Part shown: positions 34,473 to 43,549 of the stretch, piece by piece
How the letters are laid out: each line of letters starts with the position of its first letter
How positions within the stretch are numbered: position 1 is the first letter of the stretch
Source of the DNA: UBA4416 sp040387475
Lineage (GTDB): Bacteria; Bacteroidota; Bacteroidia; B-17B0; Aurantibacillaceae
Assembly: GCA_040387475.1 (NCBI GenBank)
Contig: JAZKDT010000024.1
Location: 62,001 to 126,000 of the forward strand
DNA length: 64,000 nucleotides
Direction of reading: 5' to 3'
Notes under the pieces: generated by a model
What the model saw: only the letters and a program-made list of their open reading frames with translations
The model's database searches: none
Told to the model about the DNA's origin: nothing
Made by a program: the position numbers and the translations under genes

Positions 34473-36605
34473 TTATCTTTTCTTTTTTAAAATATTTTTG
34501 CGGTACTGCCTCACACCTTTCAATGCTTTCTTAACATCCCTTATCTCAAACGATAAACTTTTTAAAGCTTCACGGCTACCATATTGCACAGATCGGTTAA
34601 CCAAATAATGCCGGTGCCGCTCAATATCGTTTTCATGGTTGATGAGATCAATGACATGGCTTTGCTTCGTCTTTAATGTCTTAAGACCTATCCAAATTGT
34701 TGCTAACCTGGAGTAATTACCTGCAATCCAACAAAAATCAAGCTCACTATCTTTGATAATATCATCCTTGTATTGCTTTAACCCATCATAACTTAACTCC
34801 TTCGCCCGTAACAATTCGCGGTTATATTGCAAGCATTCGTTTTGCAATTTGGTTTTGTTTTTTATTGCCGACGTAATGACTTTAAACAAAATAAGAGCTT
34901 CTTCAGACGGTTGGTAAACAGTATATTTTAGATTGTTCCCATATGTTAGCTCGCAACCAGGAATGGTTTTCCTTATGTCAATAACCGTCTTCTTATAATT
35001 ATCTTTCAGTTGCCTCCGCAGGTTAATGCTTTTGTTAAAAGGCACTGAAATAGAATCATGATAATTGACCTGTTGCCAAATATTAAGCGACACGCCTATT
35101 ATAAGAGAATCAAATTCAGTCTGTTTAGCGTGAATAAGTGTTTGAAGAGAATCCAGCTGAAGTTCTTTTTTCTCAAGATCTTTATGAATTGCATTCAATG
35201 TTTTTTCAGGGTAAGGCTTTAATTTGTCGGTTCTTATATTGATCTTAAACCGTTTGGTTCGAGAGGCTTTCTTTAAATACGTATGTGCATAGGCACCTCC
35301 CTGTGACATTAGTATACTGTAGGTTTGTGTATGTTTTATCGTGAGCCTTATTCTACCCGACATAAACAGAGTATGCATTTTATTGTCGGTTAACAATAAA
35401 GACATTTTATGTTTGTTTTTGACTTTATGCATCAATACCAGTGATTTTAAATCATCTTTGGTTTTTCGCAAACTATAGTATGCGTTGCTAAACGAGGCCG
35501 TGGTGCTATCCAGAAATTGCATCTGGCTTAGTGAATCTTTTTCAACTATAGCTTGCTTCCAGTTAATAATACCAATCTGCTCTTCACAAAGATTTGTAAT
35601 AAAATGATTGTGCTTATTAAAAGCACTACTTTTCATATTCAGGGCTTTAAGCCGTTCTTTTATACCCGCCTTCGCGTAAAGATCACAATCGGCGCATTCA
35701 ATACCCTGGTGATTTTGTGACTTCAAAATGCTGTCACTAAAATAAAAGTAGGCGCTGTCCGTTTCAAACGCCCGGAAATTGCGTGTGTCGCTTAAATTCC
35801 AGGTTGGATCATCGGATATATGAGTCAACGCGAATAGCCTGGGTTCGCTTAGATAATAATCTTTTGTAATTCCCTTTTTAAAAACCTTCCTGGTTCTAAT
35901 AGGCAGTAAGCCAACCCAATTATGGATGATCTGGCTGAGCCATCTTCTTTTATAATAAAACACCGGAGTAACAGGTGTTTCGCCGCACATATATTTTATA
36001 CGCCTCGAAAATCTATTACGCAGTTTCTTCTTTTTTAATTTATCCGGATGCCGCTCAAACCATCGTATAACCCGCCGCGAAAAACGAGTGAGTTCATATT
36101 CCACTTTACCTTTGCTCCATGTGGCATCGTACACATACCATAAGCCATCAAGCCGCACGGCATTCCAGGCATGATTATGAATATAAACAGTATCATGTAT
36201 ATCAAAAAACTCATCTTTTGCATAGCCATATACCGTTACGTTAGCAATTCCGGCAAGCTTGCAGAGCGTATCCATCAAGTTTGCATAACCTAAGCAAATA
36301 GTATTTTTGGTTTTGAGGATGCGGGAGATCTGTTCAGGATTGGAGGCAGTAGGTAAATAAAATTCAGAATAATTGTATTTAATATTAGTAGTAACCCAGG
36401 TAAAAATAGCGTCAAACTTTTCCTGTTCGCCGCTTTTGCCCTTAATAAGTTTCTTTACAAGGCGCACTGCATCAGCACCTGTGCGCTTACCTGTGTGAAT
36501 GTCTTTATCTGAGTACTCCAGAAGATCGGGATCAGCCGGCGCTTGCGAAAACAAAATGCCCAAACGAAATACAAAAATAAATATAAGGTATTTGCGAAAA
36601 TTCAT
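34473..36605 (-). CDS. Exported transglutaminase-like protein
   Basis: About 710 residues. The start at ATG 36605 overlaps the upstream protease stop in an ATGA, typical of coupling; a TTG at 36614 would add three residues. The signal peptide ends near LFSQ. Residues 60-165 form a transglutaminase-like core: TICLGYANLMDTLC supplies the Cys, NHAWNAV the His, and YVYDATW the Asp. This is the cysteine-protease/transglutaminase triad seen in bacterial exported members. The remaining 540 residues are largely helical and unrecognised. It probably acts on an extracellular or periplasmic protein, either hydrolysing or cross-linking. It is the last gene of a three-gene minus-strand unit with two metzincins. 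Confidence 0.87.
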   Translation of the reverse strand: MNFRKYLIFIFVFRLGILFSQAPADPDLLEYSDKDIHTGKRTGADAVRLVKKLIKGKSGEQEKFDAIFTWVTTNIKYNYSEFYLPTASNPEQISRILKTKNTICLGYANLMDTLCKLAGIANVTVYGYAKDEFFDIHDTVYIHNHAWNAVRLDGLWYVYDATWSKGKVEYELTRFSRRVIRWFERHPDKLKKKKLRNRFSRRIKYMCGETPVTPVFYYKRRWLSQIIHNWVGLLPIRTRKVFKKGITKDYYLSEPRLFALTHISDDPTWNLSDTRNFRAFETDSAYFYFSDSILKSQNHQGIECADCDLYAKAGIKERLKALNMKSSAFNKHNHFITNLCEEQIGIINWKQAIVEKDSLSQMQFLDSTTASFSNAYYSLRKTKDDLKSLVLMHKVKNKHKMSLLLTDNKMHTLFMSGRIRLTIKHTQTYSILMSQGGAYAHTYLKKASRTKRFKINIRTDKLKPYPEKTLNAIHKDLEKKELQLDSLQTLIHAKQTEFDSLIIGVSLNIWQQVNYHDSISVPFNKSINLRRQLKDNYKKTVIDIRKTIPGCELTYGNNLKYTVYQPSEEALILFKVITSAIKNKTKLQNECLQYNRELLRAKELSYDGLKQYKDDIIKDSELDFCWIAGNYSRLATIWIGLKTLKTKQSHVIDLINHENDIERHRHYLVNRSVQYGSREALKSLSFEIRDVKKALKGVRQYRKNILKKKR

Positions 36606-37201
36606 AGCGCCCAACCTCTAGCAATTAAATGTGCTTTACATTTCGAACAAAATTCCTTCTCCTCATCCGTCGGGTTTTTACCTTTTGCGTCTCTCATAAA
36701 ACAAATCTTCACCGGACAATGAGGCAAGCCCTGCGTATGACCTAATTCATGAATAGCAACTTTAAAAAATTGAGACCAATGGTCTTCTTTTGACACACGA
36801 AAACTGGATGCCACGCAGGCATTCCCCGGACATAAACCCAGTCCCATGATACCATAATCTTTTACCGCTCCTTTAGTGTGGCTAATGTCCTTATTTGTTA
36901 AAGCAATAATTAAATGCCCTTCCCGCGCCCGGCTTCTTAAAAATCTAAGAATTGTATCCGCTCTATACCTATTTCGTTCTTTGTAATAAGCTGCAGGTGG
37001 CATATCAATCGGTTGTCTAATTAAAATTCTTGGATAAATTTTATGTAGCTCCTGATGTATAAATTTTAATTGTTCGGATGTAATATCTGAAAATGGCTGT
37101 AAGTCAACTACAATAGGCTTTTTATTTAACACAGAACTGCTATTGTCGTCACAGGCAAAAACAAACATTAAAACTAGTAATAAACCAAACCTATACATCA
37201 T
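36602..37201 (-). CDS. Archaemetzincin-like metalloprotease (lipoprotein)
   Basis: 199 residues. The signal ends in VFACDDN, with the lipobox Cys at residue 17. The zinc site HELGHTQGLPH (151-161) fits HExxHxxGxxH, and is followed by Cys162, Cys167, Met169 (Met-turn), Cys185 and Cys188. The spacing closely follows the archaemetzincin (M54) signature, in which a second zinc is bound by four Cys. Known archaemetzincins are mostly cytoplasmic or archaeal; a lipoprotein form here implies activity at the cell surface or periplasm. A start one codon later (37198) is possible. Substrate is unknown. It sits between a second family member and the transglutaminase. Confidence 0.9.
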   Translation of the reverse strand: MMYRFGLLLVLMFVFACDDNSSSVLNKKPIVVDLQPFSDITSEQLKFIHQELHKIYPRILIRQPIDMPPAAYYKERNRYRADTILRFLRSRAREGHLIIALTNKDISHTKGAVKDYGIMGLGLCPGNACVASSFRVSKEDHWSQFFKVAIHELGHTQGLPHCPVKICFMRDAKGKNPTDEEKEFCSKCKAHLIARGWAL

Positions 37202-38066
37202 TTACAATAAAGCTCAAGGTCTNNNNNNNNNNAATATGATTTTCCTCGAAATAGGATCTCAGTTGTTTAAACCGTATTTTATTATTGAATTTTAAATTCC
37301 AGTTTAGTTTGTTTAAACAAACAGAACACAATCGGTTTGGCCGGCTGTCGCTTTCTTCCATGCTATTGGAACCATTCATCACACAAATAGCGTTAGTGCA
37401 GTGGAGTATCGAGAACATGTGACCAATTTCATGAGAAGAAGTTTGAATCAATCTTTGTAAACACTTTTTTGGCTCGTCATTTTCAATGTATCTGTAAATA
37501 GAGGATATTCCAACTTTTTTCCAGGTATAAGCTTGCCCAAATACATAGTTCCATGATTCTTTAGGATATAAATCAGTATCTGTGATAGCCATCAACGCAA
37601 TACCATCTTTCGGCAACCGGGGTACGAGTAAACTATCTAAAATAAATGTGGTTAAATATTGCTGATGTCCGTCTTCCCGGGTTCGCTTATAGGCAGGCTT
37701 AATTAAAGAATCTGAAATAACGGGAAGCAGTGTAATTTTTAAACCAAAAAAATAATGAAGGTATTCAACTGTGCTATGGATAATGCTATCAGTGCTTTGT
37801 GAAAAATTTCCGATAGGTTGAATATAAATAATACTCTGAGTATCATTAGGAGACACGGGCCTGCACTTTTTATAGTCCAGGAATGACTGTCCCTTTTCTT
37901 TATGTTCGTAGAGCCAATCGCCCGGCCGTGCAACAGGTAAAGGAATATCAGAAATACTTAATTTTCGGATAGAATCATAAGTACCGTCAGATTCGTTATT
38001 ATCAACCGTATTCCGCGAACCACACGAAAAGAGAAAAACTATAAATATAAAACAGAGACATTTCAA
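37191..38066 (-). CDS. Archaemetzincin-like metalloprotease, paralogue (C-terminus disturbed by N gap)
   Basis: The start is taken at TTG 38066, which opens a lipoprotein signal (MKCLCFIFIVFLFSCGS); a GTG at 38093 lies in the hairpin of the preceding terminator. The zinc site is HEIGHMFSILH, and Cys, Cys, Met, Cys and Cys follow at the archaemetzincin spacing (HC, AIC, VMN, LCSVC). The third motif position is Ser where Gly is expected (HExxHxxSxxH). The N gap at 37223-37232 falls near the C-terminus, so the last residues are uncertain. It is the first gene of the protease/transglutaminase unit. Its catalytic fitness is unproven because of the Gly-to-Ser change. Confidence 0.8.
   Translation of the reverse strand: MKCLCFIFIVFLFSCGSRNTVDNNESDGTYDSIRKLSISDIPLPVARPGDWLYEHKEKGQSFLDYKKCRPVSPNDTQSIIYIQPIGNFSQSTDSIIHSTVEYLHYFFGLKITLLPVISDSLIKPAYKRTREDGHQQYLTTFILDSLLVPRLPKDGIALMAITDTDLYPKESWNYVFGQAYTWKKVGISSIYRYIENDEPKKCLQRLIQTSSHEIGHMFSILHCTNAICVMNGSNSMEESDSRPNRLCSVCLNKLNWNLKFNNKIRFKQLRSYFEENHIXXXXTLSFIVNDV
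37223..37232. other. Assembly gap (10 Ns)
   Basis: Ten Ns of nominal length near the 3' end of the upstream metzincin gene. The flanks show no shared end sequence, so the true size is unknown. One reading frame past the gap would stop in a TGA that overlaps the next ATG as ATGA, matching the coupling seen between the next two genes. Confidence 0.95.
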
Positions 38067-38090
38067 ATTATAAAACTTTAAATATAAAAA

Positions 38091-38121
38091 CACGGGTCAG
38101 GTTTTCGAAACCTGACCCGTG
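38091..38121 (-). terminator. Terminator of the condensin-like unit
   Basis: CACGGGTCAGGTTT and AAACCTGACCCGTG form a perfect 14-bp stem around a 3-nt loop. On the minus strand it is followed by TTTTTATATTT and lies 15 bp after the SMC-like stop, ending the four-gene unit. Confidence 0.92.
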
Positions 38122-38136
38122 CATGTAAAATAATTC

Positions 38137-41100
38137 TTATGCTTCAACTTCCGTTACAATACTTGGGAAGATACGAACGTTGTTATTTTCTTCTCTTCTG
38201 AACTGGTAGGTGAACTTATAATGCGCCTCTAATCCCGATTTATTTGGTAAACCGTTGATCATCATAATATTTCTGTTCTTTGCAAAACGTAACAGTTCGC
38301 GCAAGTAATGTGCCGAGATCTGACCTACCTCATCAATGATGCAATGTACTTTAAAATCGGTACTACCGCGGTGCGAGGACTCTTTAATAAATACGTGCAA
38401 CAAGGTGATGTAAATAATCGCTTTTACAAGGATATCCGTTCCTGTACTTCCAATACTGTCAATTTTATGTGTCCACCCTGTTTCATTTAAACCTTCTTTA
38501 ATATTGAATTTCAACTCAAACAGATCCTGCAAACGAATTTCTTCCTGCTCTTGTTCTTTAATAGCAGTACGTAACTGATCCAGCAATTTAACTGCACGGT
38601 TACTGATCTCGCGATTTTTGTGCGTTGCGAAATCTGTATTGAATAATCCTTCGTTATACACCAATCCATTTTCCTCGCGGAATTCCTGGATGCGTTTCAA
38701 TAATTTGTAAACTTTATTATCAGAGTCTTCTAAACGAATTTTAATGAACTCAATTAACTTAGATTCTTCGAACTCTGCCTTTTTAAAATCTTCTGCAATT
38801 AAAGTAATGATATGCTGGATCTTATCTTTTTGCCCACTTAGCTCTCTAACCTTAGTAGCGATACTATCGGTTACCAAACCAATCTGCGTGGCGGTTTCAG
38901 CAATAGATAATTCAATTTTTGCTTCATTAATGAACGAACGCAAGTTTTGCGCAAAGCGTTCATACTCACCTTGTGTAGCGTCGTTACGGATGATAAAGTT
39001 AAAGTGATTCTCTAATCTGAATTTACCGGCGAACTCGTTTACATAACGTTGAAATGCTGTATACTCTTCATTAAAATGCGAGTCATTTTTAAGAAGCTGT
39101 GTACACAGATCCATTACACTGTAATTTGTCTTCTTGGGCTCTGCGCGTTCAATGATATCTGCATATTTATTGAACACCGGCGTTTCTCTAAAGTTCTTTG
39201 TAAAATAATTGATTCCATTATTAAACTCAATCAGTTCTTCCTCAAACGCCCGTTTTTGCTTATTTAATTCCATACGTTTGATGTTGAACTTACGGGCTAT
39301 TTCCTCAATTTCAGCACTCAGGTCATTCGCATTTTTCACATACTCATCCTTTTTCTGAATCAAGTCGGGTAATTTATCAAAGATTTCGCGCTTATCTTTT
39401 AAGTAATCACTTACAATTTGAGAATACTGGTCGATCTCTTTTAAAGCCTCCTGTAATTCTTTGATACGAGCATCAATTTTCTTGATCTCTTTACTATCAA
39501 CTCCCTTTGCTTTGAAATTCGTTTCCTTTTCTGCACTTAACGAAGTTTCTTTTTCTTCGTATTCTTTAACCTGATTTTTCTTTTCAACTTCGAGTTCACT
39601 GATCTCAGTTTCCTGTCTTGCTTTCAAGTCAGCTAAACGTTCATCATTAAAGGCTTTTAATTTATCAAACTGAGTATTAAAATCATTTAGTAAATTATTT
39701 TTCTTTTTATTAAGGATAGCCAGCTCTTCTTCCAAAATATTAATTTTTTGGCGGTTACCCGTTAACGACTCCTCAATTTCGGTGCTTGCACGTTGTCTCC
39801 AGTCTTCCAGCTCAAGTATCAACTTCTTTTCGCGTTTTTCGGCAAGTTCTAAAGAGTAAGTTAATACCTTAAGGTCTTCTTTTAATTCTCCCAATTGCTT
39901 ACCGAACTTATCTGCGGCCAACATTTTTTCTTCGGTATTAGCGGTCTGGAATTGATTCATGCTATCTTCCAGATCACGAATAATCGCCAACCGTTCGTTT
40001 TTCTCAAATTGATATTCTTCAATAGATTTAGAAACAACAGGAACATCGTCCAGTTTTAAAGAAATACCATACAACGATAATCCTTTAGCATCTGTTAACG
40101 TCGGATTTAAATCTGAACGGAATAGCAAGTCTTCATTTACAACCTTACCAATAGTTGTATGCCAGTCTTTTACATTCTTTTCAAGATACCCGTACAACGC
40201 GTCGTGTTGAACATTTAATTTTTCTTCAATAGTTTTGATTTCCGTTTTTACGCGGATAATTTCATTATTTGTTTTTTGGATCTGGTTTGATAAAGATGTT
40301 TTTAATTTAGACTCTAAATTCTCCCATTCCTTTTGATTGGTTTGAACCAAATTGGTTTTGATAGCCAACTCTGACTTGTTCTTATAATTGATGGCTCTCA
40401 AATCAGCTAACTCCGTTTCCTGGCCTTTTATTTCTGCTTCATAAAAACGGGTATTACGAATTACTTTTTCTTCTGCTTTTAATTCATTGTATTCAATTTG
40501 TTTAGCCGTAACTTCTGCATTTAGTTCCGTTAAAGCTTCTTCGCGTTTGTTCTTGAATTCAGCGTCTTTTTTATTGAACTCATTTTTTTGCAATAACTGC
40601 AGTTCATTATAGTGATTAAATATCTCGCTGGTACGTGAATTTATCTTGTTAACGTAAGCCGTTTTATCATTCCTTAACTGCTCGATCAAAGAAGAATATT
40701 TCATTTCGATGCTCTGCACATTGGAAGTCAATGATTCATACTCACGACGAGCAATATTAAAATCAACTTGCAATTTATCACGTTCAGAATTTTTCTCTAC
40801 GGCTTCCTCGATATTTTTTTCTTTATACTCTTTTAATTTCTTATTGGCCTCGCGAATAGTTCTGTCATAATAACCGATTTCTTCACGCACATCTTTTTGT
40901 TTTTCTTCCAATAATGTTTTTTGTTCTTCATTAGCTTCAGTTAATCTATCAAGCTCCTCCTGTTTTTCCTGGGAAGCTTTAATAACTGTTTCGTTCTGGG
41001 TTTCTGCATAACGCAAGCTGCTACCTAATTTATCGGCCATTTCCATTTGCGCGCCTTTCAGCATATGCACCTGGTCATATTTTTTATCAATGAACTCAAT

Positions 41101-41823
41101 CAACTGTTGAGATTCTTTTTTCAAATAGGTTTCAATATCTGTATATTTTTCATTGAATTGACGCAACTGCCTGTCAACCTGTTCCAACTTAATACTGCTA
41201 TTTTCAGTTGTTAAAGAGTTGGCAATAAAATCTTTAATAAAGCGGCTATCAATACTACTTTTCGAACTTAAGAATACGTTGGTGATCGACTTTGGAATAT
41301 TCTGGTATTTTTCATTTCCCTTAAGGATATAAAACTTAGATAACTGTTTATCAGTTTCTGTTCCGTACAAAATATTACGGTAGCGTTCAAATGTATCGAT
41401 TTGCTGAGAAATAAAAATGCCCCGTTTGTCAAAACCTGCAATCACTTCTTTGATCTTAAGAGCCTCGTCATTTTCGTTAAAAAAGTAATCAGGGCTATAC
41501 TCTGCGTCAACAAAACGAAATACCAATTTGTTATGGCGGTAAATGATCACGAAAAATGGTTTAACTTCTGTTTGGATCTCATAAATTAAATATGAATTCT
41601 CATATTTAAAATAATGCTCTTCAAACGATTTTTGCGACGCTGAAATACCTAGTCCTCTTGTATTAGCGCTGTAAAAAAATAAAATAGCACGTTGTAGTGA
41701 GGTCTTTCCAAAGTTGTTGGTACCAACAAAACAGGTATTACCGCTCAACTCTAAATCCGTATACTTTACGTTGGCAATATTGATCTGTACAATCCTGTTT
41801 AATATTCTGCAATTATTTTCCAT
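38137..41823 (-). CDS. MukB/MksB/JetC-like SMC ATPase
   Basis: 1228 residues. The N-terminus holds a Walker A, FVGTNNFGKTSLQRA (Gly34 to Ser42), followed by FFYSANTRG. A very long coiled-coil (about 230-1000) contains a central non-coiled segment (about 540-600, VVNEDLLFRSDLNPTLTDAKGLSLYG) that could be the hinge. The C-terminus has an atypical signature IGSTGTD (1124-1130) and Walker B VHCIIDEVGQI (Asp1164, Glu1165). This is the head-coil-hinge-coil-head plan of SMC-like condensins, and the position after MukF- and MukE-like genes fits MukB/MksB/JetC. The protein is not the canonical SMC (different Walker A and signature). It is predicted to bind DNA and to hydrolyse ATP, perhaps in chromosome organisation or plasmid restriction. 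Confidence 0.85.
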   Translation of the reverse strand: MENNCRILNRIVQINIANVKYTDLELSGNTCFVGTNNFGKTSLQRAILFFYSANTRGLGISASQKSFEEHYFKYENSYLIYEIQTEVKPFFVIIYRHNKLVFRFVDAEYSPDYFFNENDEALKIKEVIAGFDKRGIFISQQIDTFERYRNILYGTETDKQLSKFYILKGNEKYQNIPKSITNVFLSSKSSIDSRFIKDFIANSLTTENSSIKLEQVDRQLRQFNEKYTDIETYLKKESQQLIEFIDKKYDQVHMLKGAQMEMADKLGSSLRYAETQNETVIKASQEKQEELDRLTEANEEQKTLLEEKQKDVREEIGYYDRTIREANKKLKEYKEKNIEEAVEKNSERDKLQVDFNIARREYESLTSNVQSIEMKYSSLIEQLRNDKTAYVNKINSRTSEIFNHYNELQLLQKNEFNKKDAEFKNKREEALTELNAEVTAKQIEYNELKAEEKVIRNTRFYEAEIKGQETELADLRAINYKNKSELAIKTNLVQTNQKEWENLESKLKTSLSNQIQKTNNEIIRVKTEIKTIEEKLNVQHDALYGYLEKNVKDWHTTIGKVVNEDLLFRSDLNPTLTDAKGLSLYGISLKLDDVPVVSKSIEEYQFEKNERLAIIRDLEDSMNQFQTANTEEKMLAADKFGKQLGELKEDLKVLTYSLELAEKREKKLILELEDWRQRASTEIEESLTGNRQKINILEEELAILNKKKNNLLNDFNTQFDKLKAFNDERLADLKARQETEISELEVEKKNQVKEYEEKETSLSAEKETNFKAKGVDSKEIKKIDARIKELQEALKEIDQYSQIVSDYLKDKREIFDKLPDLIQKKDEYVKNANDLSAEIEEIARKFNIKRMELNKQKRAFEEELIEFNNGINYFTKNFRETPVFNKYADIIERAEPKKTNYSVMDLCTQLLKNDSHFNEEYTAFQRYVNEFAGKFRLENHFNFIIRNDATQGEYERFAQNLRSFINEAKIELSIAETATQIGLVTDSIATKVRELSGQKDKIQHIITLIAEDFKKAEFEESKLIEFIKIRLEDSDNKVYKLLKRIQEFREENGLVYNEGLFNTDFATHKNREISNRAVKLLDQLRTAIKEQEQEEIRLQDLFELKFNIKEGLNETGWTHKIDSIGSTGTDILVKAIIYITLLHVFIKESSHRGSTDFKVHCIIDEVGQISAHYLRELLRFAKNRNIMMINGLPNKSGLEAHYKFTYQFRREENNNVRIFPSIVTEVEA

Positions 41824-41868
41824 GTCTCTGTTCTGTCTGTTTAATTCTGTCTTTGTTCCTGCTGTCTG

Positions 41869-42861
41869 TTAATAGTCGTATAATCCTTTTGCTGTTTTAG
41901 GTGCATTCGGGTCTTTTTTTGGCGCTGTACCACTCACTAATTTAATAGGATACAAGCCTATGGCATTTCGCTTTTTATTGGCAAGCGTAATTTCTTTTCC
42001 AATTGTTTTCTCGTAACCGGCCAATGGCTGATAAAATTCCGGCATTTGACCATCCATCAAATTTCGTCTGTCAATCACTGTTGCATAAAATTCGGGTGAA
42101 ATGTTTCCATCAATCATCGCGCGTGAAAGCATGCCGTCTAACCTTTCATTTTTTTTATCGGCGTCATAATTTAAAAGTATGTTTAGTGCGATAGCACAGG
42201 CTTCTTTGCTTAAGGTTTTCATAGATGGAAATCCATTTTGCTGGATCTTAATTAATAATGCCGCAGCGGTAATAGAATCTGCTTTCATTTTTTCTTTTAC
42301 CAACCTATATTTAGAAACATAATCCTGCGATACTTTGCTACAGGTTTTATTCTTCATGCAAGTGGTGCAGTATTCAATCGCAGCCGTATATTTAACTGCA
42401 GAATATTTTTTATTAGCTTCGTTAATCGCATATAATTCATTCGCCCAATCGAAATTTTTAGCATTATCTCTTGCGTCTTCCCACTTTTTAATATTGGCTT
42501 TATATTCCTGTTTTGTATTTTGATTATAAAAAGCAACATCATCTTTTTTTGAACTATCCACTTCATATCCGTTTAAAATTGCTTTTTCAAGAAAATGTAA
42601 GGCTTTAAACTCTTCCTTTATTTTGATAGCGCATAAGGCTGCCCTAAAATAATGCCCTGGATTAACCGTACCTTTATAATTGGCGATTGCGATATCGTAT
42701 TTTGCATATGCCTGCAATAAAGAATCATTTTTGTACATGCGCTCTGCTGCCGAAATGTTTTCGTGATAGGAAATAAAATCGCCCGAAACGGTTGAGTACT
42801 TAGCCTGGGAAAACATTCCCATACTTAGCAAACTCATTAATAAAAAAAGTGATGTCTTCAT
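41869..42861 (-). CDS. Exported TPR-like protein within condensin-like unit
   Basis: 330 residues with a signal peptide (LFLLMSLLSMGMFSQ, cleavage about residue 20). The first 150 residues contain helical repeats with TPR spacing (AERMYKNDSLLQAYAKYDIAIANY, YFRAALCAIKIKEEFKALHFLEKAIL). The C-terminal half is less regular and ends in a Pro/Lys-rich tail (KKDPNAPKTAKGLYDY). It lies 10 bp after the MukE-like gene and 45 bp before the SMC-like gene on the same strand. Nothing in it resembles JetD/MksG (no TOPRIM acidic motif). An exported protein among cytoplasmic condensin genes is unexpected; either its role is linked in an unknown way or it is an insertion in the operon. Confidence 0.82.
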   Translation of the reverse strand: MKTSLFLLMSLLSMGMFSQAKYSTVSGDFISYHENISAAERMYKNDSLLQAYAKYDIAIANYKGTVNPGHYFRAALCAIKIKEEFKALHFLEKAILNGYEVDSSKKDDVAFYNQNTKQEYKANIKKWEDARDNAKNFDWANELYAINEANKKYSAVKYTAAIEYCTTCMKNKTCSKVSQDYVSKYRLVKEKMKADSITAAALLIKIQQNGFPSMKTLSKEACAIALNILLNYDADKKNERLDGMLSRAMIDGNISPEFYATVIDRRNLMDGQMPEFYQPLAGYEKTIGKEITLANKKRNAIGLYPIKLVSGTAPKKDPNAPKTAKGLYDY

Positions 42862-42871
42862 AGTATATAGT

Positions 42872-43480
42872 TTAGTTGTAGATTATGCCCTGAGTATCGT
42901 CGCTGGAACCGCTTTCTTCATAAATAGCAACCGAATTAATTACGTCTAATAGATAATTATAAGAATCCAATACTTTATAAGACTCTGACTTTTCATCTTC
43001 TAATTCCAAAAATGAATCCCGACTCATGAGATCACAAATTTCACGCACTTTATTATGTAGCGTTTCTGACCGGTACAAGGGAATTTTTTGAAGTTTTTGT
43101 TTCAACCGCACATTTGCATTACACTCCTCTGCAATTTCACTCGGACGAAAACGACTGCCAATACCGATCTTGTTATCCATACTTGCAAAAAGGTCAATGA
43201 TGTCAATATAACGCTCAAAACGTTCCAGTTTTTTTTCAAGTTCGCTGTTTGGTTCACTCAATTTTGAGAAATAGAAGAAATTATTTCCTCTCTCAATGTT
43301 ATAACGAATTACATTAAAATATGCCTGAAGCCTGTCAAAATTTTCAGGATTATTGATCACATCATACAAACGATTCATTCCGTCGCGACTACCGTTACTT
43401 GAGATAAAAGCTCCACGAGCCATTACTGAAAAAATATCGTGTGTTTGTTTTGGTAAATTAAAACTCGTTGTTTCTTCCAT
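42872..43480 (-). CDS. MukE/MksE/JetB-like subunit
   Basis: 202 residues, acidic, no signal or membrane helix. The length and the position between a kleisin-like and an SMC-like gene match MukE/MksE/JetB, the small dimeric winged-helix subunit that binds the kleisin. Sequence features such as DIFSVMARGAFISSNG near the start and SYKVLDSYNYLLDVINSVAIYEESG near the end are mostly helical; I cannot point to a diagnostic motif. Assignment therefore rests on context and size. It follows the kleisin-like gene with 69 bp between. Confidence 0.7.
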   Translation of the reverse strand: MEETTSFNLPKQTHDIFSVMARGAFISSNGSRDGMNRLYDVINNPENFDRLQAYFNVIRYNIERGNNFFYFSKLSEPNSELEKKLERFERYIDIIDLFASMDNKIGIGSRFRPSEIAEECNANVRLKQKLQKIPLYRSETLHNKVREICDLMSRDSFLELEDEKSESYKVLDSYNYLLDVINSVAIYEESGSSDDTQGIIYN

Positions 43481-43549
43481 TGTATTTATTATTTTTACCC
43501 GCTAAGTGTGCAAAGAGTAGCAAAGCACACCAAGGAGTATGTGTAATTT

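Noticed and set aside
38067..38093. GTG start at 38093 for the upstream archaemetzincin
   Set aside because: It lies inside the stem of a strong terminator and adds residues before the lipoprotein signal; TTG 38066 fits better.
41869..42861. The exported protein as a JetD/MksG nuclease partner
   Set aside because: It has a signal peptide and helical repeats, and no acidic TOPRIM motif, so it cannot be called the nuclease of a Wadjet system.
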